Notes: generated by a model not told the origin, from the sequence alone. 39,712 nt of DNA from Desulforegula conservatrix Mb1Pa (GCF_000426225.1 NZ_AUEY01000034.1:1-39712), one strand, 5' to 3'. Positions 7,175 through 16,970 are shown, numbered from the stretch's first letter. Numbers and translations: made by a program.

Positions 7175-10096
7175 ATGAAAAAATTGCTTTTATCCGCCAT
7201 ACTCCTTGTTTTTTTATTTACCCAGGGATGCGCCCCAAAAAACACACAAGGCCCCGAAGCAATAAACCAAAAATCAGGCAGTCAGGCATCAGATCCTACA
7301 GGTCGATATTCTTGGCCTAATTCTGTCAGCGACCTCGAACAGGATCCAGCAATGACAACAGGCAAATTTGAAAACGGCCTCAGATATGTGATCATGAAAA
7401 ACAAAAAACCTGAAGGCAGAGTAAGCATTCATCTTAATATTCAGGCAGGATCAGGATATGAAAATCAAGGAGAGGAAGGCATTGCCCATTTTCTTGAGCA
7501 CATGCTCTTCAATGGCACGAAAAGCTATCCGCCTGGTGAACTGGTAAAATATTTCCAGAGCATAGGCATGGATTACGGAAGCGACCTGAATGCAAGAACA
7601 AGCTATGATACAGCCATATACGATATTATGCTTCCTTCGGGCGATGAAAAAAATATGGACAAGGGACTTTCTGTTCTTTCTGAATTTGCTGAAGACGCCC
7701 TGCTTCTGCCTGATGAAGTTGAAAACGAAAAGGGAGTCATTCTTTCAGAAAAAAGAGTAAGAAACAGCGCCGAATACAGAATTGCAATAGCAACCCAGAA
7801 ATTCATTTTCAACGGCCTCAGAATTACGGAAAGAATTCCGATTGGTTCCGAAGAAGTCATAAAGACAGCAAATACAAGGCTTATAAAAGATTTCTATGAT
7901 GCATGGTACAGACCTGACAGAATGATGGTTGTAATTGTTGGCGAAACCGACGTCAAAAAAGCTGAAGATCTCGTAAAAAAGCATTTTTCAGGTATTAAAC
8001 CAAGGGCTGAAAAAAGACAGGAACCCGAACTTGGCACTGTAGATCATAAAGGAACCAAGGCCTTTTATCAGTATGAAAAAGAAGCAGGAGGCACAACTGT
8101 AAGCATAAACACTGTAAGAAGCGTGCCTGCCAAACCTGATACCATTGAAGCAGAAAAAGACGCCATGGTAAAAATGATGGCAATGGGCATTCTTCAGGAA
8201 CGCCTTGATTCCATAGCAAGAAAAAAGAATTCTCCCTTTACAAAGGTATATTCAGGGACAGGTATATCATTAAGGGAAATTGACCATACAGCTGTATACG
8301 CCAGTTGTGAGCAGAAAAACTGGGAAAGCGCCCTATCTTCCATATCCAAGGAAATTGAAACAGCCTTAAAATTCGGGTTTGACAAAGCCGAGTCCGAAAG
8401 GGTCAAAAAAAAGGTACTTTCAGGAATAGACAGAGAAATAGCTACTGCTCCAACCAGAGACAGCAAGGCTCTTGCCAATGAAATCATTGATAGCATGAAT
8501 GACGGCAGGGTTTTCATTTCTCCTGAATACCAGAAAAAAACATTCGCTCCTTTTATTGCCTCTCTGAAAGCCGAAGATTTTGAAAAAGCATTCAAGGAAA
8601 TCTGGAAGGACGATCACAGATTGGTTCTACTCACTGGAAATGCCGATGTATCAGATAAGGCATCCAAAGCTGAAGACCAGATTATAGCTGCATATGAAAA
8701 TGGCAAGTCTCTTGCCACAGAAAAACCATCCGGAAAAACAGACATCAAATTCCCTTATCTGAAAGTTCCTGCAAATCCAGGGAAAATCATAAAAAAAACA
8801 AAAGACAAGGATCTTGACATCACAACTCTGGAATTTGAAAACGGGGTAGTTCTTCATTATAAAAAAACCGCTTTTAAAGCCGATGAAATAATGATGTCCG
8901 TGGCATTCGGGGATGGAAAAATCTCTGAGCCAAAAACAAAACCCGGGCTTGGCTTCATTTCAGAAGCAGTAATGAATCAAAGCGGCACCGCAACATATCT
9001 TGCCGAGGATCTTCAAAAAGTTCTGGCAGGCAAAAATATCAGTTCCTCGTTTCAGACCAGTGGAGAAAGGTTTAATTATCAGTGCTCTTCTTCCAAGGAA
9101 GATCTTACGACACTTTTCGACCTTGTTTACTCCCAGATTTCTGACCCAGGATTCAGGGATGAAACCCTTGAAAGAAAAATCAAGCAACATGAACAGGATT
9201 ATGAAGGGTTTACCAAATCCGCAGATGGATTGATGAGAATCAAGGCTCCATATTTCCTTTCAGGAAATGACCAGAGATTCATGATGCCAGATCCGAACAC
9301 TCTGAAAAAATTTGTGGTCAACGACCTTAAATCGTGGATAGCGCCATCGATTGCAGAATCAGCTATGGAAATAAGCGTTGCCGGTGACTTTGACGAAGCT
9401 GAACTTACAAGACTGGTATCAGCATATTTCGGTTCCATGAAAAAAAAGAAGCCTTTTACTAAAATCCAGCAGGTAAAACTGAACTTCCCTGAAGGAAAAA
9501 AACTGGATCTTTCGGTCAAAAGCCAGGAAAAAAACGCTTCCATCCACATTGTTTGGCCGACTCCTGACATCAAAAGCATAAATGATCTTAAAACCATAAG
9601 AAGACTCAACATTCTTTCTTCTGTACTTGAAAACAGACTCATAAAAGTTGTCAGGGAAAAACTCGGAGAAACCTATTCTCCTGCCGCAATCTTTGACATA
9701 GAGATGAATTATGAAGGTTCTGCCGGAATTCATGTGCTTATAAATTCAAGCACTGAAAAGGCCGATGAAATAAAGAAGGTGGCAATGGATATAGCGGCAG
9801 GGCTAAGCAATTCAGAAATAACGGATGAGGAGTTCGAGCAGGCCATCAATCCAGTACTGACTGCGCTGAAAGAAAAACTCCAGAAAAACATCTACTGGGT
9901 CAGCGGAGTAATGACAGGGTCAGTTCAGAAACCTGAAAAATTCACATGGTCAAAAAACGCCATGCAGGATCATAAATCAATTAAGAAAACTGAAGTGGCT
10001 GCTTTAGCAAAAAAATACCTTGATAACAAAAAAGCGGCTGTCATTACTGTTAAAAGCATTGAAGAGACTGCTTCAGGCGTTAATCAGAAATCATGA
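7175..10096 (+). CDS. M16-family (pitrilysin/PqqL-like) zinc metallopeptidase, lipoprotein
   Basis: The protein has 973 residues with a lipoprotein signal (MKKLLLSAILLVFLFTQGC; lipid Cys about 19). The inverted zinc motif HFLEH (H105, E108, H109) is followed at the right distance by the ENEKGVI segment whose Glu (about 183-185) completes the zinc site. A second, inactive M16 repeat fills the C-terminal half, with RIKAPYFLSGND and the substrate-positioning KVVREKLGETYSPAA segment near the end. The architecture matches PqqL-type two-repeat M16 proteases, which degrade small or unfolded peptides in a clamshell chamber. The lipid anchor places it in the periplasm or outer membrane. The ATG at 7175 is preceded by GGAG at 9 bp; the ATG at 7160 overlaps this ribosome site and is rejected. 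It is divergent from the cob operon and upstream of the yej importer. A joint role in peptide breakdown and uptake is possible but unproved. Confidence 0.9.
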   Translation: MKKLLLSAILLVFLFTQGCAPKNTQGPEAINQKSGSQASDPTGRYSWPNSVSDLEQDPAMTTGKFENGLRYVIMKNKKPEGRVSIHLNIQAGSGYENQGEEGIAHFLEHMLFNGTKSYPPGELVKYFQSIGMDYGSDLNARTSYDTAIYDIMLPSGDEKNMDKGLSVLSEFAEDALLLPDEVENEKGVILSEKRVRNSAEYRIAIATQKFIFNGLRITERIPIGSEEVIKTANTRLIKDFYDAWYRPDRMMVVIVGETDVKKAEDLVKKHFSGIKPRAEKRQEPELGTVDHKGTKAFYQYEKEAGGTTVSINTVRSVPAKPDTIEAEKDAMVKMMAMGILQERLDSIARKKNSPFTKVYSGTGISLREIDHTAVYASCEQKNWESALSSISKEIETALKFGFDKAESERVKKKVLSGIDREIATAPTRDSKALANEIIDSMNDGRVFISPEYQKKTFAPFIASLKAEDFEKAFKEIWKDDHRLVLLTGNADVSDKASKAEDQIIAAYENGKSLATEKPSGKTDIKFPYLKVPANPGKIIKKTKDKDLDITTLEFENGVVLHYKKTAFKADEIMMSVAFGDGKISEPKTKPGLGFISEAVMNQSGTATYLAEDLQKVLAGKNISSSFQTSGERFNYQCSSSKEDLTTLFDLVYSQISDPGFRDETLERKIKQHEQDYEGFTKSADGLMRIKAPYFLSGNDQRFMMPDPNTLKKFVVNDLKSWIAPSIAESAMEISVAGDFDEAELTRLVSAYFGSMKKKKPFTKIQQVKLNFPEGKKLDLSVKSQEKNASIHIVWPTPDIKSINDLKTIRRLNILSSVLENRLIKVVREKLGETYSPAAIFDIEMNYEGSAGIHVLINSSTEKADEIKKVAMDIAAGLSNSEITDEEFEQAINPVLTALKEKLQKNIYWVSGVMTGSVQKPEKFTWSKNAMQDHKSIKKTEVAALAKKYLDNKKAAVITVKSIEETASGVNQKS

Positions 10097-10300
10097 TAGT
10101 TAAGCATTTTGATTTTTTTGCCTCAAAACAAATTTGGGGCTTAAAAATAAAATGTGGGGAATTTTTGAAAAAATCCCCCCACGTCCCCTTAAACTTTATA
10201 GTTTGTGAGGATACTATCACATGATGAATCAAAAAAACGCCCTGATTAAAATAATGCAATAAATGACTGTGGGAATTCTTTTGATCCCAATACGCCATTA

Positions 10301-10440
10301 TAAAGTTTTTGCGGAGTTTTTTTGCAAAAAGCGACCCGCCGGAGGCACTCACCATAATAGTGGTGTCATTAAATGTCCTTATGATTCCTATTTGTCTTTG
10401 GTTTATATGGGCTACATTGCCTCCCCGGAGGCATTCGGAT
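10301..10440 (-). repeat. Palindromic repeat, copy 3, with extended flank
   Basis: The core on the minus strand reads GAGTGCCTCCGGCGGGTCGC, TTTTTGCAAAAAAAC, TCCGCAAAAACTTTATAATGG. Beyond it lies a further module, also read on the minus strand: AGGAATCATAAGGACATTTA then ATGACACC. That module recurs at 33768-33795 (AGGAATCATAAGAACATTTA then TGACACC), as does a GCCTCCC..GGAGGC segment further out. So these two loci share a unit well over 100 bp. Confidence 0.75.
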
Positions 10441-10476
10441 CAATGCTCGATTTACGGAAAAATGACGAAAATTAAT

Positions 10477-10506
10477 GCTGCGCAAGCCTAAGAGCTTGGG
10501 CGCCTA
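10477..10506. repeat. GGTGC/GCACC palindrome, copy 2 (degenerate)
   Basis: TGCTGCGCAAGCCTAAGAGC then TTGGGCGCCTA: inverted arms GCGCAAGC / GCTTGGGCGC. It resembles 3330-3365 and 17385-17415 and ends about 20 bp before the yejA start. Confidence 0.45.
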
Positions 10507-10524
10507 CTTTGAGAATGATGGGCA

Positions 10525-12345
10525 ATGAAAAAATTTATTATTCTATGCATAAGTCTTTTATGGGCTGCTTCAGCATATTCCGCCGAAACGCACACAACCC
10601 ACGCCCTTTCACTTGGCAATCCGCCCAAATACCCTTCTGACTTCAAACATTTTGATTATGTAAATCCCGATGCGCCCAAGGCGGGACATTACAGGGCCGA
10701 GGCAAACGGGACATTTGACAGCTTCAACCCATTCATTATCAAAGGAGCCGCAGCAGCCGGAGTTGACCTTCTTTTTGATACGCTCACTGAATCTGCTGAT
10801 GACGAAGTATTCGCAAGATACGGTTTGATTGCGGAAAAAATGGAAATGCCTTCTGACAAATCCTGGATAATTTTCCATATAAATCCAAAGGCAAGATTCA
10901 GCGACGGAACACAAATAACAGCAGAAGATGTGGAATTCACATTCAAGCTCCTCGTTTCCAAAGGGGCTCCGATGTACAAGCAGTATTACAGGGATGTTGT
11001 AAAAGCCGAAACACTTGATGAAAAAAGGATTAAATTTTCTTTCAAGGATGGCAAAAACCCGGAACTGCCACTGATACTCGGTCAGCTGACAGTTCTTCCA
11101 AAACATTTCTGGGAAAGCAGGGATTTTTCAAAGGGAGGGCTTGAAATCCCCGTTGGAAGCGGCCCTTATCTAATAGACAAGTTTATTCCTGGAAAAAGCG
11201 TTACTTATAAGAGAAACCCGGAATATTGGGCCAAAGATCACCCTGCGTGCAAGGGAAGATATAATTTCGAAAAAATCTCGTATGAATATTTCAGGGATGA
11301 CACAGTATCACTCGAAGCCTTCAAGGCCGGAAAATACGATTTCATAACCGAATCTTCCGCAAAGAACTGGGCTACACAGTATACCGGAAAATTCTTTGAT
11401 AATGGCGTGATAAAAAAAGAGCTGATTCCCCATGAAATGCCCCAGGGCATGCAGGGTTTTGTTTTTAATACGAGGAGAGACTTTTTTTCCGATAGAAAGG
11501 TAAGGGAAGCACTTACCCAGGCCCTTGATTTTGAATGGAGCAACAAGGCGCTTTTTTACGGACAATATAAAAGAAGCAGCAGTTATTTTTCAAACTCTGA
11601 GCTTGCAAGCTCTGGCCTGCCATCTGAGGAAGAGCTGAAACTTCTTTCCCCTTTCAGGGATGAGCTTCCGGATGATCTTTTTTCAAAGCCGTTTAAGCTC
11701 CCAGTAAGCGGAGACAGGGACAAGCTGAGGGAAAATCTTAAAAAGGCTGATAAGCTCCTCAACGAAGCCGGTTTTATAGTTAAAGACATGAAAAGAATAA
11801 ATAAGGAAACAGATCAACCTTTCCGTTTCGAAATACTAATACACCAGAAAAACTTTGAGCGTGTCTGCCTTCCTTTTAAAAGAAATCTTGAGAGATTAGG
11901 CATAAAAGTATCCATAAGACTTGTTGATACTGCCCAATACATAAACAGAGTCAACAGCTTTGATTTTGATATGATTGTTGGAGGCATTGGCCAATCACTT
12001 TCGCCTGGCAATGAGCAGCTTGAATTCTGGCATTCTTCGGCGGCAGACTCTCCTGGAAGCAGAAATATGGCAGGAATAAAGAATCCTGCCGTGGATTCAA
12101 TTGTTGAAAAGCTGATTACGGCAAAAGACAGAAAAACACTCATAACCACCTGCCAGGCGCTGGACAGAGTTCTGCTCTGGAACTATTACATGATTCCGCA
12201 GTGGCATCTGCCGGCAATAAGGGTTGCATACGTGGACAAATTCGAGAGAAAAGAACCTCTCCCCAAATACAACAGCGTATCCATCATGAATTGGTGGATC
12301 AATGAAGAAAAAGAAAATAGAATCAACAGCTTGCTGAAAAGGTAA
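10525..12345 (+). CDS. yejA: Periplasmic solute-binding protein of a YejABEF peptide importer
   Basis: The protein has 606 residues. It has a Sec signal peptide (MKKFIILCISLLWAASAYSA, cleavage about residue 20) and the extracellular solute-binding family 5 fold. The N-terminus of the mature protein (ALSLGNPPKYPSDFKHFDYVNPDAPKAG ... GTFDSFNPFIIKG) is typical of the YejA subgroup rather than of OppA or DppA. YejA captures peptides, in E. coli including microcin C-type peptide-nucleotides, and delivers them to the YejBE permease. The stop at 12345 is 3 bp before yejB, so the first two genes are coupled. The start ATG at 10525 has only a weak GATGGG upstream. The physiological substrate here is unknown. 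Confidence 0.9.
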   Translation: MKKFIILCISLLWAASAYSAETHTTHALSLGNPPKYPSDFKHFDYVNPDAPKAGHYRAEANGTFDSFNPFIIKGAAAAGVDLLFDTLTESADDEVFARYGLIAEKMEMPSDKSWIIFHINPKARFSDGTQITAEDVEFTFKLLVSKGAPMYKQYYRDVVKAETLDEKRIKFSFKDGKNPELPLILGQLTVLPKHFWESRDFSKGGLEIPVGSGPYLIDKFIPGKSVTYKRNPEYWAKDHPACKGRYNFEKISYEYFRDDTVSLEAFKAGKYDFITESSAKNWATQYTGKFFDNGVIKKELIPHEMPQGMQGFVFNTRRDFFSDRKVREALTQALDFEWSNKALFYGQYKRSSSYFSNSELASSGLPSEEELKLLSPFRDELPDDLFSKPFKLPVSGDRDKLRENLKKADKLLNEAGFIVKDMKRINKETDQPFRFEILIHQKNFERVCLPFKRNLERLGIKVSIRLVDTAQYINRVNSFDFDMIVGGIGQSLSPGNEQLEFWHSSAADSPGSRNMAGIKNPAVDSIVEKLITAKDRKTLITTCQALDRVLLWNYYMIPQWHLPAIRVAYVDKFERKEPLPKYNSVSIMNWWINEEKENRINSLLKR

Positions 12346-12348
12346 AAT

Positions 12349-13440
12349 ATGGCTGCTTACATCATAAGGCGATTACTGCTGATAATCCCCACACTGCTCG
12401 GCATAATGACCATCAATTTTTTTGTCATTCAGCTCGCACCGGGCGGCCCGGTAGATCAGATGATCGCGAAACTCCAGGGTCAGGGCGGAGAGCATATGGA
12501 AAGGGTGACCCAGGGACAGGGCGAAATTGTCAAATCAGGACAGGGTGACAAACCCGGATACAGAGGCGCAAGGGGAATGGATCCTGCCCTTGTCAAGGAG
12601 ATTGAAAAGCTCTATGGGTTTGACCGGCCGATCTGGGAAAGATATGTAAAAATGCTCAGGAGCTATATTGTCTTTGATTTTGGAGAAAGCTTCTTCAAAG
12701 GCCAAAAAGTTCTGGATATAATAATTCAGAAACTTCCGGTCTCTATTTCTCTTGGAGTATGGAGCACTCTCATAATTTATTTTGCCAGCATTCCCCTTGG
12801 AATAAAAAAAGCCATTAAGCACGGCTCTCATTTCGATATCTGGACAAGCAGCGCAATCATCATAGGAAATGCGGTTCCAGGCTTTCTGTTTGCAGTTATC
12901 CTAATAGTCCTTTTTGCCGGGGGCAATTATCTTTCAATTTTTCCTCTTCGGGGACTTGTTTCTGAAAATTTTGACAGCCTCTCCATTTTCGGAAAAGCGA
13001 TTGATTATTTCTGGCACCTTGTTCTTCCTGTCGGAACACTTGTTCTGGGAGGAATGGCAACACTCACTATGCTTACAAAAAATTCGTTTCTTGATGAAAT
13101 CGGCAAACAGTATGTAACTACAGCAAAGGCAAAGGGACTTGAAGACAATAAAATCCTTTACGGCCATGTTTTCAGGAATGCAATGCTTCTTGTAATTTCC
13201 GGATTCCCGGCAGCATTTGTTTCCATGTTTCTTACCGGATCGCTTCTCATAGAAGTGGTTTTCTCACTTGACGGCTTAGGTCTTCTTGGCTTTGAATCAA
13301 CCCTGACAAGGGACTACCCTGTCATGTTCGGATCTCTCTACATATTCACACTTATAGGACTCGTCATGAACCTTGTGAGTGATATTACTTATGTTCTTGT
13401 CGATCCGAGGATAGATTTTGCGTCAAGGGAGCAGGGATAA
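12349..13440 (+). CDS. yejB: YejB-type ABC importer permease
   Basis: The protein has 363 residues, essentially the E. coli YejB length. It begins [37 protein letters not shown], the standard BPD-permease N-terminus. The long soluble insertion after the first membrane segment (residues about 40-105, Gly/Gln-rich) is characteristic of YejB compared with DppB. The cytoplasmic EAA loop that contacts the ATPase is visible as [25 protein letters not shown]. The protein forms half of the inner-membrane channel with YejE. AAAGG lies 6 bp before the ATG and overlaps the yejA end. The gene is separated from yejE by 218 bp containing a dispersed repeat, unusual inside this operon type. Confidence 0.93.
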   Translation: MAAYIIRRLLLIIPTLLGIMTINFFVIQLAPGGPVDQMIAKLQGQGGEHMERVTQGQGEIVKSGQGDKPGYRGARGMDPALVKEIEKLYGFDRPIWERYVKMLRSYIVFDFGESFFKGQKVLDIIIQKLPVSISLGVWSTLIIYFASIPLGIKKAIKHGSHFDIWTSSAIIIGNAVPGFLFAVILIVLFAGGNYLSIFPLRGLVSENFDSLSIFGKAIDYFWHLVLPVGTLVLGGMATLTMLTKNSFLDEIGKQYVTTAKAKGLEDNKILYGHVFRNAMLLVISGFPAAFVSMFLTGSLLIEVVFSLDGLGLLGFESTLTRDYPVMFGSLYIFTLIGLVMNLVSDITYVLVDPRIDFASREQG

Positions 13441-13490
13441 AAAAGTCCCCATAACCCTCAAAAACTTTATAGTTTTTAAGTAAGCGTTCC

Positions 13491-13543
13491 AAAACCATAA
13501 AGTTTTTGCGAAGCTTTTTTCAAAAAGCGACCAGCCGGAGGCC
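13491..13543 (-). repeat. 50-bp palindromic repeat, copy 4 (inside yej operon)
   Basis: On the minus strand the order is GGCCTCCGGCTGGTCGC, TTTTTGAAAAAAGC, TTCGCAAAAACTTTATGG. A partial reverse unit (CAAAAACTTTATAGTTTTT) lies just before it at 13458-13477, so two units face each other. A small hairpin CCGATCTACGAATCGG follows near 13581-13596. Together they fill the yejB-yejE gap. Confidence 0.8.
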
Positions 13544-13658
13544 AAGACCGGCATCGGCTTACAAGGAAAGGGCGCTCTAATCCGATCTACGAATCGGCTA
13601 ATTGCCAAACGAGATCAAGCTTTAAGACCAAAACAATAATAGTGTAATGGGAATATAT

Positions 13659-14687
13659 ATGTCTCCAGTAACAAAAAGAAGAATCCAGGCATTCAAATCA
13701 AACAAAAGGGCCATCTGGTCTTTAAGAATATTCATGCTGCTTTTCATTGTCTCGCTTTTTGCTGAGGTGATAGCGAACGACAGACCTGTTGTGGTTAAAT
13801 ACAACGGAGTGCTCTACTATCCGTTTCTGAAATCTTACCCGGAAACGACTTTTGGCGGATATTTTGGCACGGAGCCTGATTATGCCGAAACCTACGTCAA
13901 AGAATTGATAAATAAAAAAGGATGGATAGCCTGGCCAGCTATAAAATACAGATATGATTCAACCAATTATGATCTGACCCAGCCTGCGCCCTGCCCTCCT
14001 AATCTCAAAAACTGGCTTGGTACAGATGACCAGGGCAGAGATGTTTTTGCAAGACTGATATATGGATTCAGAGTTTCAGTGCTGTTCGGCCTCTGCCTCA
14101 CAATTACGAGTTCCGCTCTTGGGATAGCAGCTGGAGCCATCCAGGGATATTTCGGAGGACTCGCTGATCTTGCAGGCCAAAGATTCATGGAAATATGGGG
14201 AGGAATGCCGGTTCTTTTTCTTCTTATAATTCTTTCAAGCTTTGTGGAGCCGAACTATGGATGGCTGCTTGCCATAACCCTCGCTTTCGGCTGGATGGCA
14301 CTTGTAGGTCCCATCAGGGCTGAATTCCTCAAAGGAAGAAACCTCGACTATGTCAAGGCCGCAAGAAGCCTTGGAATAACAAGCACATCCATTATTTTCA
14401 GACACATTCTTCCGAACGCTCTGGTCGCAACGCTAACATTCCTGCCGTTTCTTCTGACAGGAGCAATAACCACCCTCACCTCACTGGATTTCCTTGGATT
14501 CGGACTTCCTCCAGGATCAGCTTCACTCGGCGAACTTCTTGCCCAGGGCAAGGCGAACCTCCATGCGCCATGGCTTGGAATTTCTGCATTCGTTACGCTT
14601 GCGGCCATGCTCAGCATGTTAGTTTTCATTGGTGAAGGTCTTCGCGATGCAATGGACCCCAGACATTTTTCCCAGAGGGGGCAATAG
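13659..14687 (+). CDS. yejE: YejE-type ABC importer permease
   Basis: From the ATG at 13659 the protein has 342 residues, against 341 in E. coli YejE. It begins MSPVTKRRIQAFKSNKRAIWSL, like the family. A long periplasmic segment (residues about 40-125) follows the first membrane helix. The permease core contains LGTDDQGRDVFARLIYGFR and the EAA loop YVKAARSLGITSTSIIFRHI, then the closing GEGLRDAMDPR. An alternative ATG at 13647 adds four residues; GGGA 6 bp before 13659 favours the shorter form. It pairs with YejB to form the channel. The gene ends 8 bp before yejF. Confidence 0.92.
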   Translation: MSPVTKRRIQAFKSNKRAIWSLRIFMLLFIVSLFAEVIANDRPVVVKYNGVLYYPFLKSYPETTFGGYFGTEPDYAETYVKELINKKGWIAWPAIKYRYDSTNYDLTQPAPCPPNLKNWLGTDDQGRDVFARLIYGFRVSVLFGLCLTITSSALGIAAGAIQGYFGGLADLAGQRFMEIWGGMPVLFLLIILSSFVEPNYGWLLAITLAFGWMALVGPIRAEFLKGRNLDYVKAARSLGITSTSIIFRHILPNALVATLTFLPFLLTGAITTLTSLDFLGFGLPPGSASLGELLAQGKANLHAPWLGISAFVTLAAMLSMLVFIGEGLRDAMDPRHFSQRGQ

Positions 14688-14695
14688 AGATAAAA

Positions 14696-16294
14696 ATGAA
14701 CGAAAACCGTCTTCTGAAAATTGAAAATCTCGGAGTGTCCTTCATATCTGGCCAGAATAAAGTTGAAGCCGTCAAGGGCATTTCATTTGAAATAATGCAG
14801 GGCGAGACATTTGCCCTTGCAGGGGAAAGCGGATCTGGCAAATCAGCCACAGCTCACTCGATTCTAAGACTTCTGCCAACATACGCTTTTTTTTCCAAAG
14901 AAAGCAGGATAACATTCAGGGACAAGGATCTCTCAAAAGCTTCGGAAGCTGAAATGAGGAAAATCAGGGGAGACAGAATATCAATGATATTCCAGGAGCC
15001 TCTTTCTGCACTTAATCCTCTGCATAAAATAGGCAGACAGATAGAAGAAATGCTTCTGATCCACCAGGGAATAAAGGGCAAAAAAGCAAAAGACAGGGTC
15101 ATTGAACTGCTCGACCTGACAGGAATCCCTGATCCTGATAAAAAAATAACTAATTACCCTCATCAGCTTTCAGGCGGTCAGAGGCAAAGGGTAATGATAG
15201 CAATGGCGCTGGCAAATAATCCTGAACTTCTGATTGCAGATGAGCCAACCACAGCACTCGATGTCACTGTCCAGGCCCAGATACTTTGCCTCATCAAAGA
15301 CTTACAGAAAAAATTCGGAATGGCTGTACTTTTCATAAGCCATGACCTTGATATACTTAAAAATTTTTCTGACAGAATAGCTGTAATGAAAGATGGCCAG
15401 ATAGTAGAATCCGGAAAAACATCGGACATTTTCAGGGAACAGAGCCACGAATACACAAAAAGCCTCATAACCACAGAAATCAGCTTTCAGAAAAAAGAAA
15501 CTCAGGAAAATGCAAAAGAGGTTCTGAAAGTAAAGGATCTTGATGTCGATTTTGATACTGGAGGCAGCTTCTTCGGATTCAAAAAGGAAAAATTTCAGGC
15601 AGTCAGCAAGGCTTCTTTTTCTATAAAAAAAGGTTGCACACTTGGCATAGCCGGAGAAAGCGGATCTGGAAAATCTTCACTTGCGCTTGCGCTCCTAAGG
15701 CTAATCAAAAGCTCCGGGAGCATAGAGCTTGATGAAAAAAACATAGAAAAAATGGATCAGAAGACACTCAGACCTCTTCGAAAAAAAATGCAGGTTGTTT
15801 TCCAGGATCCTTTTGCCAGCCTCAGCCCAAGAATGACAGCAGGCGAAATAGTTGGAGAAGGTCTTGGTCTATTAACACCCAAGCCGTCAAAAGAAAAAAA
15901 GGAAGAGATGATAATTAAAGCTCTTTCAGAGGTTGGTCTTGATCCTGCAATGCGTCACAGATATCCGCATGAGTTTTCTGGTGGTCAGCGCCAGAGGATT
16001 GCCATAGCAAGGGCTATTATCCTGAGGCCGGAACTCATGATCTTCGATGAACCGACATCGTCCCTTGACAGGGCCGTTCAGTTCCAGGTGCTTGATCTTC
16101 TGGTAAAACTTCAGGAAGAATATAATCTTGCCTATATTTTCATTTCCCATGATCTAAAGGTTCTTAAGGCCATTTCCCATGACATACTCATCATGAAGTC
16201 CGGTCAGATTGTGGAATCAGGAAAGACTCAGGAAGTTTTTGCAAATCCTGCCACCGACTATTCGAAAAACCTTATAAAGGCCGCATTTTTCTGA
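14696..16294 (+). CDS. yejF: YejF-type double ABC ATPase
   Basis: The protein has 532 residues and two complete ABC cassettes (E. coli YejF about 529). Cassette 1 has Walker A GESGSGKS near residue 43, signature LSGGQRQR near 160 and Walker B LLIADEPT. Cassette 2 has GESGSGKS near 319, FSGGQRQR near 430 and LMIFDEPTSSLD. Each is followed by an H-loop (FISHDL). Both sites look catalytically intact. It powers the YejBE channel on the cytoplasmic face. It is the last gene of the yej run; the next coding start is 57 bp away, close enough for read-through, and no terminator is visible. Confidence 0.95.
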   Translation: MNENRLLKIENLGVSFISGQNKVEAVKGISFEIMQGETFALAGESGSGKSATAHSILRLLPTYAFFSKESRITFRDKDLSKASEAEMRKIRGDRISMIFQEPLSALNPLHKIGRQIEEMLLIHQGIKGKKAKDRVIELLDLTGIPDPDKKITNYPHQLSGGQRQRVMIAMALANNPELLIADEPTTALDVTVQAQILCLIKDLQKKFGMAVLFISHDLDILKNFSDRIAVMKDGQIVESGKTSDIFREQSHEYTKSLITTEISFQKKETQENAKEVLKVKDLDVDFDTGGSFFGFKKEKFQAVSKASFSIKKGCTLGIAGESGSGKSSLALALLRLIKSSGSIELDEKNIEKMDQKTLRPLRKKMQVVFQDPFASLSPRMTAGEIVGEGLGLLTPKPSKEKKEEMIIKALSEVGLDPAMRHRYPHEFSGGQRQRIAIARAIILRPELMIFDEPTSSLDRAVQFQVLDLLVKLQEEYNLAYIFISHDLKVLKAISHDILIMKSGQIVESGKTQEVFANPATDYSKNLIKAAFF

Positions 16295-16350
16295 TAAGTA
16301 AACATAGAAATGCAAAGGTAATCTTGGCAACCAAATATTCGGAGACGACA

Positions 16351-16947
16351 ATGAAAAATATACTTACAATGACTGTTTCGGCTATTCTTGTTTTCATGCT
16401 CTGCGCTTGCGGAAGCGTAAAAAGAATAGACCCTGAAGAGCAGGTGGATCTGAGCGGAAAATGGAACGATACTGACTCAAGAATGGTGTCAGAGGCAATG
16501 ATTGATGACGCCCTGAAACAAAGGTGGACAGGGGACTTCTCATCCAGGAAGTTCAGAAACCCTGTTGTGATTGTAGGCCAGATAAGAAACATGACCCATG
16601 AGCACATCAGCACAGAGACATTCACCAAGGACCTTGAAAGAGCCCTTCTCAATTCCGGCAAGGTGGACTTTGTCGCAGCAAAAAATGAAAGGGGTGAAAT
16701 AAGAGAAGAAAGGGATGATCAGGCAGCAAATGCCCTACCCTCAACTGTGAAGAAAAACAGAAAAGAAATAGGGGCTGACTTCATTCTAAGCGGAACAATC
16801 AATTCAATTGTTGATAAGGCTACCCAGGACACAGTGATCTATTATCAGGTCAATCTTGAAATAATCGACATGGAATCAAATAAAAAAATCTGGATTGGCG
16901 AGAAAAAACTTAAGAAGCGTGTAAAGTGGCAAAGTGTAAATTTCTGA
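16351..16947 (+). CDS. LpoB-like lipoprotein (penicillin-binding-protein activator family)
   Basis: The protein has 198 residues. It has a lipoprotein signal (MKNILTMTVSAILVFMLCAC; lipid Cys about 20) followed by SGKWNDTDSRMVSEAMIDDAL, then NPVVIVGQIRNMTHEHIST, DLERALLNSGKVDFV and GADFILSGTINSIVD. This is the order of the LpoB/COG3417 family, whose E. coli member activates the peptidoglycan synthase PBP1B from the outer membrane. ATG 16351 has GGAG six bases upstream; an upstream TTG at 16324 is not used. The next gene is of the COG3014 family, a known partner of LpoB-like genes in other Gram-negatives. That supports the call but does not prove a PBP target here. Confidence 0.82.
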   Translation: MKNILTMTVSAILVFMLCACGSVKRIDPEEQVDLSGKWNDTDSRMVSEAMIDDALKQRWTGDFSSRKFRNPVVIVGQIRNMTHEHISTETFTKDLERALLNSGKVDFVAAKNERGEIREERDDQAANALPSTVKKNRKEIGADFILSGTINSIVDKATQDTVIYYQVNLEIIDMESNKKIWIGEKKLKKRVKWQSVNF

Positions 16948-16970
16948 TTACTGATAGAATATAGTTAGTG

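Larger units (their letters stand above)
10097..10524. other. Repeat-filled intergenic region before yejA
   Basis: No gene is supported. It holds an A/T palindrome GTGGGGAATTTTTG / AAAAAATCCCCCCAC at 10154-10182, a long reverse-orientation copy of the palindromic repeat (10301-10440), the palindrome GCCTCCCCGGAGGC (about 10420-10433), and a GGTGC-type palindrome copy at 10477-10506. A yejA promoter must lie here but none stands out. Confidence 0.7.

Noticed and set aside
10154-10182. GTGGGGAATTTTTG/AAAAAATCCCCCCAC as terminator of the M16 peptidase gene
   Set aside because: Strong palindrome, but it is followed by GTCCCC rather than a T-tract and resembles the dispersed repeat subfamily near 507-528.
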